Notes: generated from the letters alone by a model not told the origin. A stretch of 64,000 nucleotides of DNA from Pontibacter mucosus (GCF_003054055.1 NZ_QBKI01000011.1:124001-188000); one strand, 5' to 3'; positions 41,713-50,312 are shown, counted from the stretch's first letter. Numbers and translations are program-made.

Positions 41713-42651
41713 ATGGAAATAGAAAAAGTAAAGTGCCTTATTATAGGTTCGGGGCCAGCCGGATACACAGCGGCTATCTATGCCTCCAGAGCCGGGCTTA
41801 ACCCAGTCTTGTACCAGGGCCTGCAGCCAGGCGGTCAGCTAACGATTACCAACGACGTGGAGAACTACCCAGGCTACCCGGAAGGGGTGATGGGGCCGCA
41901 GATGATGGAGGACTTTAAGAAGCAGGCCGAGCGCTTCGGCACGGATGTACGCTATGGCATCGCTACCGCCGTTGATTTTTCTTCCCAGCCACACAAGGTT
42001 GTTATCGATGACCAGAAAACGATAGAAGCCGACACGGTGATCATCTCCACAGGTGCCTCGGCTAAATGGCTGGGCCTGGAGTCGGAGTCTCGCCTGAATG
42101 GTAACGGGGTGTCTGCCTGTGCCGTTTGCGACGGGTTCTTTTACCGTGGGCAGGATGTGGCCATCGTGGGTGCAGGTGACACGGCAGCCGAAGAGGCAAC
42201 CTACCTGTCGAACCTTTGCAGTAAAGTATACATGATCGTGCGCCGCGGCGAGATGCGCGCCTCTACCATTATGCAGGAGCGGGTGAAACGAACTAAGAAT
42301 ATCGAGATTCTCTGGAACACGGTAACGGACGAAGTACTAGGTGAGAACACTGTTGAAGCCGTGCGTGTGAAGAACGTGCTGACCGACGAGACGCGCGAGA
42401 TTCCGGTAAAGGGCTTCTTTGTGGCTATTGGCCACCAACCTAACTCAGAGATCTTCAGAGAGTACCTCAACCTGGACGAGAATGGCTATATTCGCACCAT
42501 ACCAGGTACCAGCAAAACCAATATAGATGGCGTATTCGCCTGTGGCGACGTGCAGGACTTTACGTACCGCCAGGCAGTAACCGCCGCCGGTTCCGGCTGT
42601 ATGGCTGCCCTGGATGCCGAGCGTTACCTGGCTGCCAGAGGATTGCACTAA
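41713..42651 (+). CDS. trxB: Thioredoxin reductase
   Basis: FAD- and NADPH-dependent thioredoxin-disulfide reductase of 312 residues. I use ATG 41713 (MEIEKVKCLIIGSGPAGYTAAIYASRAG). The FAD-binding loop is GSGPAG, the redox-active pair is C-A-V-C in SACAVCDGFFY, and the NADPH-binding loop is GAGDTAAEEA. The C-terminal FAD motif is FACGDVQDFTYRQAVTAAGSG. A TATACTTG string resembling a -7 box is 27 bases upstream. It keeps thioredoxin reduced; together with bshB1 downstream the region contributes to thiol homeostasis. Confidence 0.95.
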   Translation: MEIEKVKCLIIGSGPAGYTAAIYASRAGLNPVLYQGLQPGGQLTITNDVENYPGYPEGVMGPQMMEDFKKQAERFGTDVRYGIATAVDFSSQPHKVVIDDQKTIEADTVIISTGASAKWLGLESESRLNGNGVSACAVCDGFFYRGQDVAIVGAGDTAAEEATYLSNLCSKVYMIVRRGEMRASTIMQERVKRTKNIEILWNTVTDEVLGENTVEAVRVKNVLTDETREIPVKGFFVAIGHQPNSEIFREYLNLDENGYIRTIPGTSKTNIDGVFACGDVQDFTYRQAVTAAGSGCMAALDAERYLAARGLH

Positions 42652-42723
42652 TCTTTCAATGCAAATACACAACAGCGGCAGCATTTAAAGTATAAAGCTG
42701 CCCGGATTGTACTACAATAAAAT

Positions 42724-42778
42724 GGCTGTGCTGCTGTTTAGTTTAGCGAATGACGTGCTGTGGGAAGGCAGCACAGCC
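42724..42778 (+). promoter_or_regulatory. Long-range hairpin before the M23 peptidase start
   Basis: GGCTGTGCTGC (42724-42734) is perfectly complementary to GCAGCACAGCC (42768-42778), which ends eight bases before the start codon at 42787. The loop is 33 bases. It could act as a leader structure that hides the ribosome-binding region or as a weak trxB terminator; there is no U-tract. Confidence 0.4.
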
Positions 42779-42786
42779 AATCTCAG

Positions 42787-43842
42787 ATGCAAATGTTGAA
42801 GAACAAAGCTCCTCTATTTTTTGTACTGGTCGCTCTTTGCCTGCTAAGCAGCATGGGCGGAGCCATGGCCCAGGGCAAGGTGAAGGACCTGTTTAAGGTC
42901 AAGACCCCCAAGATACAGTACGTGCGCCCGGACACCACCATCCTCATAAAGTATGAGGATTTCCCGGATGAGGACTCGGACGCCGACCAGTCGATTTATT
43001 TCAACCCCAAGAAAGAGCTCTCCATCGTAAGCGAGGATACATCGGAGCTGGATCTGGGCGAGCAACATATCGTGGAGGTTTCTGAGGAAGTGTTGATTGA
43101 CTCTACCTGGATCCGGATTGCCGGATACTATGCGATTTGGGACACGCATAACATCAACCCATACCGCATGGATAGCCGTCAGATGAAGGATACCGTGGAC
43201 ATAAAGCTATACGACCCTGCCCAGAACCGTGAGTATAATATGCCGCTGGAAAAAACGCCCATTACGAGTAAGTTTGGTCCCAGGAGCGGCAGGTGGCACT
43301 ACGGCACCGATATAGACCTCGACACAGGCGACTCCATTTATGCTGCCTTCGACGGGGTGGTGCGCATCAATAAGTGGGACGGTGGCGGCTACGGCAACTA
43401 TATCGTGCTGCGCCACTACAACGGCCTCGAAACCCTGTATGGCCACATGAGCAGGACCATTGCTAAAACCGGCGATTTTGTGAAGGCAGGAGAAGTGATT
43501 GGTTTAGGAGGCAGCACCGGCCGCAGCTCGGGGCCACACCTGCACTATGAGGTACGCTATCAGGGCAACCCGCTGGATCCGGAGAATATTTATGATTTCC
43601 CCGATTACCTGCTCAAAGGAGACAGTTACCAGATTACGTCAGCCGTGTTTAACTATGCCAACCGGTCGAAGAGCGGCGTGAGCAGCGGGGGCCGACGCGC
43701 CGTGTACCACAAGGTGCGCGGTGGTGACACGCTATCCGGGATTGCCAAGCGATACGGTGTTTCCGTTAGCCAGCTGACGCGCCTGAATGGCATCAGTACT
43801 CGTACAACCTTGCGTGTAGGCAGATCGCTACGCGTCAGATAA
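42787..43842 (+). CDS. Secreted M23 metallopeptidase with LysM domain
   Basis: Exported peptidoglycan hydrolase of 351 residues. The ATG at 42787 is followed by a signal peptide (FFVLVALCLLSSMGGAMA). The M23/LytM domain spans about residues 155-285: zinc ligands in WHYGTDIDLD (His and Asp) and the HxH motif in GPHLHYEVRYQG. A C-terminal LysM repeat (about 308-350, YHKVRGGDTLSGIAKRYGVSVSQLTRLNG) binds peptidoglycan. It probably cleaves cross-link peptides during growth or division. bshB1 follows 12 bases later. Confidence 0.92.
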   Translation: MQMLKNKAPLFFVLVALCLLSSMGGAMAQGKVKDLFKVKTPKIQYVRPDTTILIKYEDFPDEDSDADQSIYFNPKKELSIVSEDTSELDLGEQHIVEVSEEVLIDSTWIRIAGYYAIWDTHNINPYRMDSRQMKDTVDIKLYDPAQNREYNMPLEKTPITSKFGPRSGRWHYGTDIDLDTGDSIYAAFDGVVRINKWDGGGYGNYIVLRHYNGLETLYGHMSRTIAKTGDFVKAGEVIGLGGSTGRSSGPHLHYEVRYQGNPLDPENIYDFPDYLLKGDSYQITSAVFNYANRSKSGVSSGGRRAVYHKVRGGDTLSGIAKRYGVSVSQLTRLNGISTRTTLRVGRSLRVR

Positions 43843-43854
43843 TAAAACAGCATC

Positions 43855-44562
43855 ATGAAGTTAGATATACTTGCTTTTGCCTCCCACCCCGATGATGTGG
43901 AGCTTGGCTGCGCCGGCACGCTGGTAGCCCATGTGCAGGCGGGTTACAAAGTCGGAATTGTAGACCTCACGGAGGGACAGCTTGGTACCCGCGGTACCCC
44001 GGAGGGGCGCTTGCAGGAGGCCCGCGACGCAGCCGAAGTAATGGGGGTTGTGGTGCGCGACAACCTTGGTTTTGACGATGGCTTCTTCCAGAACGACCGG
44101 GAGCATCAGCTGAAGGTGATAGAGGCCATCCGTAAGTATAGACCGGAGGTGGTAATTGCCAATGCCATACACGACAGGCACCCGGATCATGGCAGGGGGG
44201 CAGCCCTCTTGTCGGAGTCGTGCTTTAAATCAGGTCTGAAGATGATCAAAACCCCGGGAGATCAGGAAGCGTGGCGGCCTAAGGCGGTGTACCATTACAT
44301 CCAGGACCGCATGATCACTCCTGATTTTATCGTGGATGTAACCCCCTACTGGGAGAAGAAGCTGGAGGCCATCCGTGCCTTTAAATCACAGTTCTATAAC
44401 CCGGACGATACCTCGCCCAACACTTATATTTCATCCCCGGAGTTTCTCGAGTTTATTGAGGCGCGGGCAAAAGAGTTTGGCCATGCTATCGGAACGACCT
44501 ACGGCGAAGGCTTCACCAAGGAGCGGCACGTGGGCGTCAGAAACCTCTTCGATCTGATTTAA
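43855..44562 (+). CDS. bshB1: Bacillithiol biosynthesis deacetylase BshB1
   Basis: Zinc-dependent N-acetylglucosaminyl-malate deacetylase of 235 residues, LmbE-like fold. It makes glucosaminyl-malate in bacillithiol synthesis. The metal motif is SHPDDVELGCAGT at the N-terminus and the second ligand region is IHDRHPDHGRGA. The C-terminal TYGEGFTKERHVGVRNLFDL is typical of the BshB1 subgroup. It lies 12 bases after the M23 peptidase gene, probably co-transcribed. Other bacillithiol genes (bshA, bshC) are not in the window. Confidence 0.92.
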   Translation: MKLDILAFASHPDDVELGCAGTLVAHVQAGYKVGIVDLTEGQLGTRGTPEGRLQEARDAAEVMGVVVRDNLGFDDGFFQNDREHQLKVIEAIRKYRPEVVIANAIHDRHPDHGRGAALLSESCFKSGLKMIKTPGDQEAWRPKAVYHYIQDRMITPDFIVDVTPYWEKKLEAIRAFKSQFYNPDDTSPNTYISSPEFLEFIEARAKEFGHAIGTTYGEGFTKERHVGVRNLFDLI

Positions 44563-44587
44563 AGCAGACTGCGCGATAAGTTTCTAT

Positions 44588-44630
44588 AAAAGGGAAAGTA
44601 GCTTAAGTAAGAGCTATTTTCCCTTTTATA
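44588..44630 (+). terminator. Terminator of bshB1
   Basis: AAAAGGGAAA (44588-44597) / TTTCCCTTTT (44618-44627), with inner TAGCT / AGCTA, makes a stem of about 16 bp. The U-tract is TTTTATACTTTATA, again containing the TATACTT word. Confidence 0.88.
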
Positions 44631-44709
44631 CTTTATACCTGTTCCTGAAAACAAACAACCTGCTGGCTGGTTGAGGTGTATCTGAAAGGATACTTACTAA
44701 TATTTAGCT

Positions 44710-45723
44710 ATGAGAAACAAAACGATATTACTGGCAAGCCGTCCGCAGGGTACGCCAACACTTGATAATTTCAAATTCGAGGAAAGGGAGGTGCCTGCCT
44801 TGCAGGAGGGACAGGTTTTATTGAAGGCTTTGTACGTTTCTGTAGACCCTTATATGCGGGGACGCATGAGCGATGCCGACTCTTACGTGGCTCCTTATAA
44901 AGTAGGAGAGCCCATTTCGGGGGGCATTGTGGCAGAAGTAGTGGAGAGCAACACCGACCAGTTTCCCAAGGGAACGGTGGTACTGGGCAACCTTCCGTGG
45001 CAGCAGTATATCGTCCACCACGGCAATGGGCTCAGGAAAATCAATCCTGCCATAGCGCCTCTTAGCTACCACCTCGGGATTCTGGGCATGCCGGGTCTTA
45101 CGGCATACATTGGGCTGCTTCACATCGGCGCGCCTAAGGCCGGTGATACGGTTGTTGTATCCGGTGCCGCCGGGGCGGTAGGCACGGTGGTAGGGCAGAT
45201 AGCCAAGCTAAAAGGGTGTCGCGTGGTGGGCATTGCAGGCTCAGACGATAAAACCAGTTACCTGAAGCAGGAGCTGGGCTTTGATGCGACCATCAACTAT
45301 AAAACTGCTACAGACCTGAAGGCGGCTATAAAAGAGGCGTGTCCGGACGGGGTGGATGTATACTTTGATAATGTGGGAGGGGAGATCTCAGACGCGGTGT
45401 ATCTCAACTTGAACAACTTCTCCCGTATCGCCATCTGCGGGCAAATTGCCTATTACAACAGTACCTCCGTTCCTACCGGTATGCGAGTAGAACCTATTTT
45501 GTTAAAGAGAAAAGCCATGATGAAAGGGTTTATAGTAAGTGACTACGCCGCTGATTTTGAGTCCGCAGCCGAAGATTTGGCAAAATGGGTGCAGGAGGGA
45601 AAACTACAGTATCAGGAAACCATCATGGAGGGTTTTGATAACATACCAACAGCATTTTTAGGACTGTTTAGCGGCCAGAACACCGGCAAACAGCTTGTAA
45701 AAGTTGCTGCACGGGAAGGATAA
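44710..45723 (+). CDS. NADP-dependent alkenal/oxo-reductase (CurA/PTGR-like)
   Basis: Zinc-independent medium-chain reductase of 337 residues. The N-terminal domain has YVSVDPYMRGRM, typical of the prostaglandin/leukotriene reductase and CurA group. The NADP loop is VVVSGAAGAVGTVVGQIAK followed by CRVVGIAGSDDK; the C-terminal region FIVSDYAADF and GKLQYQETIMEGFDNIPTAFLGLFSGQNTGKQLVKV closes the fold. It reduces the double bond of alpha,beta-unsaturated carbonyls. It precedes an iron-dependent alcohol dehydrogenase in the same direction, suggesting joint detoxification of reactive aldehydes. Confidence 0.9.
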   Translation: MRNKTILLASRPQGTPTLDNFKFEEREVPALQEGQVLLKALYVSVDPYMRGRMSDADSYVAPYKVGEPISGGIVAEVVESNTDQFPKGTVVLGNLPWQQYIVHHGNGLRKINPAIAPLSYHLGILGMPGLTAYIGLLHIGAPKAGDTVVVSGAAGAVGTVVGQIAKLKGCRVVGIAGSDDKTSYLKQELGFDATINYKTATDLKAAIKEACPDGVDVYFDNVGGEISDAVYLNLNNFSRIAICGQIAYYNSTSVPTGMRVEPILLKRKAMMKGFIVSDYAADFESAAEDLAKWVQEGKLQYQETIMEGFDNIPTAFLGLFSGQNTGKQLVKVAAREG

Positions 45724-45815
45724 GCAGGGCCAATTGAGCTAGCCGCCTCTTTGGTGCTCGAGGGGTCCGATGAACATCAATAGATTAATGACCAGATAAG
45801 TATAAATAAAGAAGA

Positions 45816-46973
45816 ATGAATAATTTTACGTTTTATAATCCGGTTAAAATACTCTTTGGCAAAGGCCAGATCAGCAGCATCACAAAGGAGATACCGACTG
45901 GTGCCCGTATCATGGTAACGTATGGCGGAGGAAGCATCAAAAAGAATGGCGTGTATGACCAGGTGATGGCGGCGCTGCAAGATTTTGAGGTAAGTGAGTT
46001 TGGGGGCATTGAGCCTAACCCGCACTACGAGACGCTGATGAAAGCCGTGGCGCTTGCCAAAGAGAAGCAGGTGACCTTTTTCCTGGCTGTGGGCGGCGGC
46101 TCTGTTATCGACGGGACTAAATTTATCGTGGCTGCCATGGAGTATGAAGGGGAGAATCCCTGGAACATCCTGGCCAAGCGGGAGCCGGTTACCAGGGCAA
46201 CTCCTTTCGGTACGGTGCTTACCTTGCCGGCCACCGGCTCCGAGATGAACTCCGGCGCTGTCGTAACCCGCGTATCCACGAAGGAGAAGTTTTCCTTCGG
46301 AAGCCCTTTCACGTTCCCTAAATTCTCGGTGCTGGATCCGGAAACTACCTTTACGCTGCCCGCCAGGCAAATCAGTAACGGCATAGTAGATGCCTTCTCG
46401 CATGTGCTGGAGCAGTACCTGACTTACCCTGTGAATGCTCCTTTGCAGGATCGTATGGCAGAAGCTATACTTTTAACGCTGAAGGAAGAGGGCCCTAAGG
46501 CGGTACAGAACCCGCAGGACTACGATACCATGGCTAACTTTATGTGGGCCGCTACCATGGCGCTGAACGGAGTTATCCGGGTAGGGGTTCCTACGGATTG
46601 GGCTACCCACTACATCGGCCACGAACTCACAGCCCTGCACGGCATCGACCATGCGCGCACCCTGGCCATCGTGTTTCCGGCCTTGCTGCGCTACAAAAGT
46701 GAAACGAAAAAAGAAAAGCTGCTGCAGTATGGCGATCGGGTATGGGGTGTTGCCTCTGGCTCAGAAAGTGAGCGCCTGGAAGCAACCCTACAGGCCACCG
46801 TTGATTTCTTTGAATCGCTGGGAATTAAAACGCGCCTGTCGGATTACGAGGTGGGCGAGGACACGATCAACACCATCATCCGCCGTTTTGAGGAGCGTGG
46901 CGTGAAGGATCTGGGAGAGCGGGCTGACATTCAGATACAGGATGTGAAGGAGATTCTGACCCTGAGCCTGTAA
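45816..46973 (+). CDS. Iron-containing alcohol dehydrogenase (YqhD-like)
   Basis: NAD(P)H-dependent aldehyde reductase/alcohol dehydrogenase of 385 residues, group III. It opens with FTFYNPVKILFGKGQISSI, usual for the YqhD/butanol dehydrogenase group. The nucleotide-binding motif is VGGGSVIDGTKFI. Metal-binding residues lie in GIVDAFSHVLEQYLT and HELTALHGIDHARTLAIVFP. It is cytoplasmic. It is 92 bases after the alkenal reductase gene and is followed by a terminator, with a convergent TetR gene beyond, which may regulate the pair. Confidence 0.92.
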   Translation: MNNFTFYNPVKILFGKGQISSITKEIPTGARIMVTYGGGSIKKNGVYDQVMAALQDFEVSEFGGIEPNPHYETLMKAVALAKEKQVTFFLAVGGGSVIDGTKFIVAAMEYEGENPWNILAKREPVTRATPFGTVLTLPATGSEMNSGAVVTRVSTKEKFSFGSPFTFPKFSVLDPETTFTLPARQISNGIVDAFSHVLEQYLTYPVNAPLQDRMAEAILLTLKEEGPKAVQNPQDYDTMANFMWAATMALNGVIRVGVPTDWATHYIGHELTALHGIDHARTLAIVFPALLRYKSETKKEKLLQYGDRVWGVASGSESERLEATLQATVDFFESLGIKTRLSDYEVGEDTINTIIRRFEERGVKDLGERADIQIQDVKEILTLSL

Positions 46974-47000
46974 TATATTAAAGTATAAAGTAAAGGACAT

Positions 47001-47033
47001 ACGCCGCTGCAAGCTTTTGCAGCGGCGTTTTTT
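47001..47033 (+). terminator. Terminator of alcohol dehydrogenase gene
   Basis: A 12-bp stem ACGCCGCTGCAA / TTGCAGCGGCGT has loop GCTT and a run of six T. Confidence 0.92.
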
Positions 47034-47129
47034 ATGCTAGCAGCTGGTTAAGTAATGGCCGGAAAAAGTATAACGGAGCAGCAGTGAAAACAGGTAGCAA
47101 ACCATACTGTTCTAACCAGCTGTTTCTTT

Positions 47130-47741
47130 TTACTTTGTGCCGTCAAGTATGCCGTTAAAGATAATCTTAACAAGCCCTTCGAACACTTCGCCGGGTGCTT
47201 TGGGCAGTTCCTGCATCAGCTTCTGAGGTACTTGTTCGGTAAAATCGGGGTTAAGGATGGTTTCCAAGGCGCTGGCATAGAGCAGCACGGCCATGGTGCG
47301 GTTTACATGCTCCCGGATATAGCCTTTCCGGTAGCCTTCGTCCAGCAGCGTGTTGAAGCGCAGGAAAGCAGCCTCGGTTTTATGTTTCTGCAGCTGCTGC
47401 CAGGCGGAAGGGGCGTGCCTTTTGATGTCCAGCACAAACTCCGGGTTTATGTAGTGGAGCTTGGTGCCCACAAAGCTGAAAATGCGGCTGGCTTTTTCCG
47501 GAAATGGCAGGTTGTCATCTACCAACATACGTTCCACCTCCCGCTGAATCTCCTGCCCGTACTGGCGGATTATCACGTTAAGCAGCTCCTCCTTTCCTGA
47601 AAAATACTGGTACAGGGTTTTCTTGCTCATTCCCAAGCGCTTGGCAAGGTCTGACATTAGTACCGTGCTATAGCCTTGCGTAAAGAACATATTTTTGGCT
47701 GCCTCGATAATCCTGGCGCGGGGGGTATCCATTGTTTCCAT
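47130..47741 (-). CDS. TetR/AcrR family regulator
   Basis: One-component repressor-type regulator of 203 residues. The N-terminal helix-turn-helix is ARIIEAAKNMFFTQGYSTVLMSDLAKRLGMSKKTLYQYFSGKEELL. The C-terminal ligand domain is helical. A second ATG three codons in (47732) is equally plausible. It is convergent with the alkenal reductase-alcohol dehydrogenase pair, which are candidate targets, but no operator can be assigned. Its own -7 box candidate is at 47798. Confidence 0.88.
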   Translation of the reverse strand: METMDTPRARIIEAAKNMFFTQGYSTVLMSDLAKRLGMSKKTLYQYFSGKEELLNVIIRQYGQEIQREVERMLVDDNLPFPEKASRIFSFVGTKLHYINPEFVLDIKRHAPSAWQQLQKHKTEAAFLRFNTLLDEGYRKGYIREHVNRTMAVLLYASALETILNPDFTEQVPQKLMQELPKAPGEVFEGLVKIIFNGILDGTK

Positions 47742-47797
47742 CAGAAAAGAGATGTTTTTTATACTTTATTGGCTGCACCCCAAAAGGGCACTTACAG

Positions 47798-47805
47798 CAA
47801 ATATA
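47798..47805 (-). promoter_or_regulatory. Candidate -7 box of TetR gene
   Basis: The minus strand reads TATATTTG, matching TAnnTTTG, 57 bases upstream of the start at 47741. No clear -33 element is seen. Confidence 0.4.
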
Positions 47806-47918
47806 TGGATTTGTACAGAACCTGCAGGGAATATTGCCTGGGTGCGAGGCAGTAAAGTGAAAGAGGCAGCTGGTAAAGTATAGCTTTTCAAGTATATTTA
47901 GAAATAAGATACTATCCT

Positions 47919-48654
47919 ATGCCTCACAAACTTAAGCTGCTTTTTCTCTGCTGGCTTGCCTTTGCAGGTTCTGCTGTGGCCCAAAGCAAGCTCGCCAAAA
48001 GTTTCCAGCGGATCCCCTATACGTATATTTACCGTCTGTCAGCTGATGAGGTGAAACGGTTCTACCAGAAAGGTGCGGGCGAAGTGGATGAAAGCTTCTT
48101 TCATACCTTGTATAATTCCTATGCCGCCTATACAGTCAACCCAGAGCAGCTCCCGCACGGGCACTACCTGTTTGCCTACGCCTCCGGCCTTGATCTGGCG
48201 TATGAGCTGAAAAGTATAAATCCATACTCCATTATGCTCCCACCAAACCAACTGGGTGCAGGAGCCAGGGCAAGTGCAAAAGGATTTCGTGGTGAAGACA
48301 TACTTCAAGGGCACTGAAGAAAATGCTGTGCTGGAGGCAGGCAAACCGGTAGAGCTGGTCGTGGAGTTAACCGCAAAAGCCGATGCGGACTTTGTGATGC
48401 TTGAAGTGCCGGTGCCGGCGGGCTGCTCTTATGCAGACAAAGGGCGGCTTGGGAAGGGGGAGGTGCACCGGGAGTACTTCCGCCACAAAACGGTTATCTT
48501 CAGCGATTCTTTAAAGAGAGGGACCTATACCTACAGCATCATGCTGCAGCCCCGGTTCAGGGGCAAGTATAGCCTGAATCCGGCAAAAGCCTCGTTAATG
48601 TACTTTCCGACTTTCTTTGGGCGCGAGAAACAGAAGCAGGTAGAGATAAGGTAA
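47919..48654 (+). pseudogene. Collapsed alpha-2-macroglobulin family gene
   Basis: Two overlapping frames appear to be the two ends of one large secreted protein. The first (47919-48317) has a signal peptide (LLFLCWLAFAGSAVAQ) and an A2M-like start, in frame to about 48235. The second, open from about 48223 to 48654, matches the C-terminal end of Bacteroidota alpha-2-macroglobulin proteins: VELTAKADADFVMLEVPVPAGCSYADKG, EVHREYF, then LQPRFRGKYSLNPAKASLMYFPTFFGR. Full-length proteins have over 1500 residues, so most of the middle is missing and the two parts are out of frame. I infer an internal deletion of several kilobases. Confidence 0.7.
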
Positions 48655-49000
48655 CGTTTTTGTGCAATTAGGAAACTTTTGTATCCCTGGAAAGCTTTAT
48701 ATAGCCATAAGTAGCTAATTTATACGATATTACATCATTGGTTTTCTTAGATAAAGTATTTAATATATAGCCATAGCGTTATCTAATTCGATGTTATAAT
48801 ATCATAAATTTAATCTGGTTAGGGCTTGTATTTTAAAAAACTGTCTTCTAAATTGCATCAAGCGCATTCGGCATAGGGGAGCCGGAACCATTAACACTAC
48901 CGACGACAGTTAGTTAATCAAGTTTAAAACAGGGCTGAAACTGAAAAAGAGCTTATGAAATTCTTTTACACAGCAACACCATCAATCTAACTTTTAGCCA
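48655..49000. other. AT-rich intergenic region with possible structured leader
   Basis: 346 bases, markedly AT-rich in the first half. TATATAGCCATA occurs twice (about 48699 and 48767). Towards the end AACTGTC (48839-48845) can pair with GACAGTT (48905-48911) enclosing a GC-rich segment with CGGC / GCCG, which might be a structured leader of the next gene. No small RNA family was recognised. Confidence 0.4.
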
Positions 49001-49246
49001 ATGCTAGACATCATCAACCTAATTGCATTCTCCGGTATTTTTAATGTATTATTTTTTTGGTATGCTTCTACCAAAATGAGATCCAAGCCGGACCCGGTAA
49101 AAACCTTGATCGTTTCGTTCGTGTTCTCTATTCCGCTCAGCTTCCTGCTGATTGGGGTATATACCACCATGCTGATCTACGCGGCCAGAACCGGTGCCAG
49201 CGAAGATGCCATGTGGGAGTATATGGAGCAGGAAGAACTGCAATAG
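49001..49246 (+). CDS. Small membrane protein, hypothetical
   Basis: Protein of 81 residues with two hydrophobic helices (about residues 4-22 and 36-61) joined by a short basic loop (TKMRSKPDPVK), and an acidic cytoplasmic tail (EDAMWEYMEQEELQ). I recognise no family. The ATG at 49001 follows a 346-base AT-rich leader, and a strong bidirectional terminator lies 30 bases after the stop, so it is an independent unit. Confidence 0.65.
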   Translation: MLDIINLIAFSGIFNVLFFWYASTKMRSKPDPVKTLIVSFVFSIPLSFLLIGVYTTMLIYAARTGASEDAMWEYMEQEELQ

Positions 49247-49275
49247 CCTGAATTTACTTTACTAACATACTTCTG

Positions 49276-49320
49276 AAACAGCGATAGCCACCCTATGGAG
49301 GATGGCTATCGCTGTTTTTA
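49276..49320. terminator. Bidirectional terminator
   Basis: A 15-bp stem AAACAGCGATAGCCA (49276-49290) / TGGCTATCGCTGTTT (49303-49317) is followed by TTTATACTTTC. It serves the small membrane protein gene and the convergent hydrophilic-protein gene. Confidence 0.9.
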
Positions 49321-49331
49321 TACTTTCAAAA

Positions 49332-49568
49332 TTAGTGGCTTCCGGCGCTGCTGCCCATGTCGTTGCCGCCGTCCTGTATGTCGGAACTGCCACGGCTTCC
49401 GCTTTTCTGAGACGGGGCACCGCCCACCTTGCCTTTCATCATGTCTTTGTTGTCGACGTTCTGACGCTGCCCGGTGGGGTTGATGTTCGGCACCTTATTG
49501 CCTTCGTTCATCGTCTTGTTCACGTCCTCTTTGTTAAGCTTATCCTTCTTTCTGTCGTTCGTATTCAT
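49332..49568 (-). CDS. Small hydrophilic protein, hypothetical
   Basis: Protein of 78 residues from ATG 49568. It is almost devoid of hydrophobic residues: Lys/Asn/Asp-rich at the start (NDRKKDKLNKEDVNKTMNEG), Gly/Ser-rich at the end (SQKSGSRGSSDIQDGG). It should be disordered. It lies at the edge of a cluster of three larger low-complexity hydrophilic proteins and may belong to it. I recognise no family. It could resemble a hydrophilin-type desiccation or stress protein, which is inference from composition only. Confidence 0.6.
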   Translation of the reverse strand: MNTNDRKKDKLNKEDVNKTMNEGNKVPNINPTGQRQNVDNKDMMKGKVGGAPSQKSGSRGSSDIQDGGNDMGSSAGSH

Positions 49569-49610
49569 CTTGTTAGTCAATTAAAGTTTTACAAAAGTTT
49601 TCGTGCGGCC

Positions 49611-50312
49611 TTAGTACCGGTCCTCCCGGTCCCCTTGCCCGCGCTCGGGGTGGCGACTGGTGTAGTTGCCGTGGTAACTGCGGCGATCACCGCTAAGCCG
49701 TCCGGTTAAAGGATTGTAGTGCCTGTTCCAGTCCGGGTCGTAGTTACTGGAGCCGTCGTAACCATAGCTCAGCGAGCCAGCCTGGTTTCCATAATTGGCG
49801 CCTTCTCCCTGTCCATAGTAATCGGGTCCATAGTTTGCGTCGAAATTACTTAGCGCCCCTCTGCCGCGGCTCTCGATGCGGTCATGCACGCTGCGGTGCT
49901 CCCGACGGGCATCGTTACCATACCCGCCGCTGGATGGGTGTCGCTGCTCATCCCAGTTGCTGTTGTCGCTGCTGCGGTAGCCCCTGTCTTGGTCACGGTA
50001 GTAGCGGCTGTCGGCGTTGTAATTGTCATGGTCGTAGCCACGGTTGCGGCTGGTGTCCCGGTTGGGAGTGTTATAGTCTTGGTTGTAGTTGCGGTTGTAG
50101 TCCTGGTTGTAATTCCGGTTATAGTCGTATTCCCGGCGGCCCCTTTCACGGTCGCTTCCCCAATCCCAGGTCGACACGTTGCGGTGGTCGCTGGAGATAT
50201 CCTGCCGGTAGGCGCCACGGTAGCTGTCCTCATCCACACGGCGGCGCTCGTCATCGCCACGTCGTTCATACCTGTCTCTGTCCCGGTTCCAATAGTTTGA
50301 TTCCATAGTCAT
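49611..50312 (-). CDS. Low-complexity Arg/Tyr/Asp/Asn/Gly-rich protein
   Basis: Soluble protein of 233 residues with no signal peptide and almost no aliphatic residues. It is dominated by Arg, Tyr, Asp, Asn, Gly and Ser: MESNYWNRDRDRYERRGDDE, then a tandem repeat of NRNYNQDY (residues about 62-80), and the C-terminal DPDWNRHYNPLTGRLSGDRR. It is expected to be intrinsically disordered. Coding is supported by an intact long frame and strong amino-acid bias shared with the divergent genes at 50442 and 51216. A second ATG lies two codons in (50306). Function unknown. Confidence 0.65.
   Translation of the reverse strand: MTMESNYWNRDRDRYERRGDDERRRVDEDSYRGAYRQDISSDHRNVSTWDWGSDRERGRREYDYNRNYNQDYNRNYNQDYNTPNRDTSRNRGYDHDNYNADSRYYRDQDRGYRSSDNSNWDEQRHPSSGGYGNDARREHRSVHDRIESRGRGALSNFDANYGPDYYGQGEGANYGNQAGSLSYGYDGSSNYDPDWNRHYNPLTGRLSGDRRSYHGNYTSRHPERGQGDREDRY
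50070..50130 (-). repeat. 24-bp tandem repeat in low-complexity gene
   Basis: About 2.5 imperfect copies of a 24-base unit (50070-50093, 50094-50117, partial 50118-50130) encode NRNYNQDY. Being in whole codons, copy-number changes keep the frame. Confidence 0.75.
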
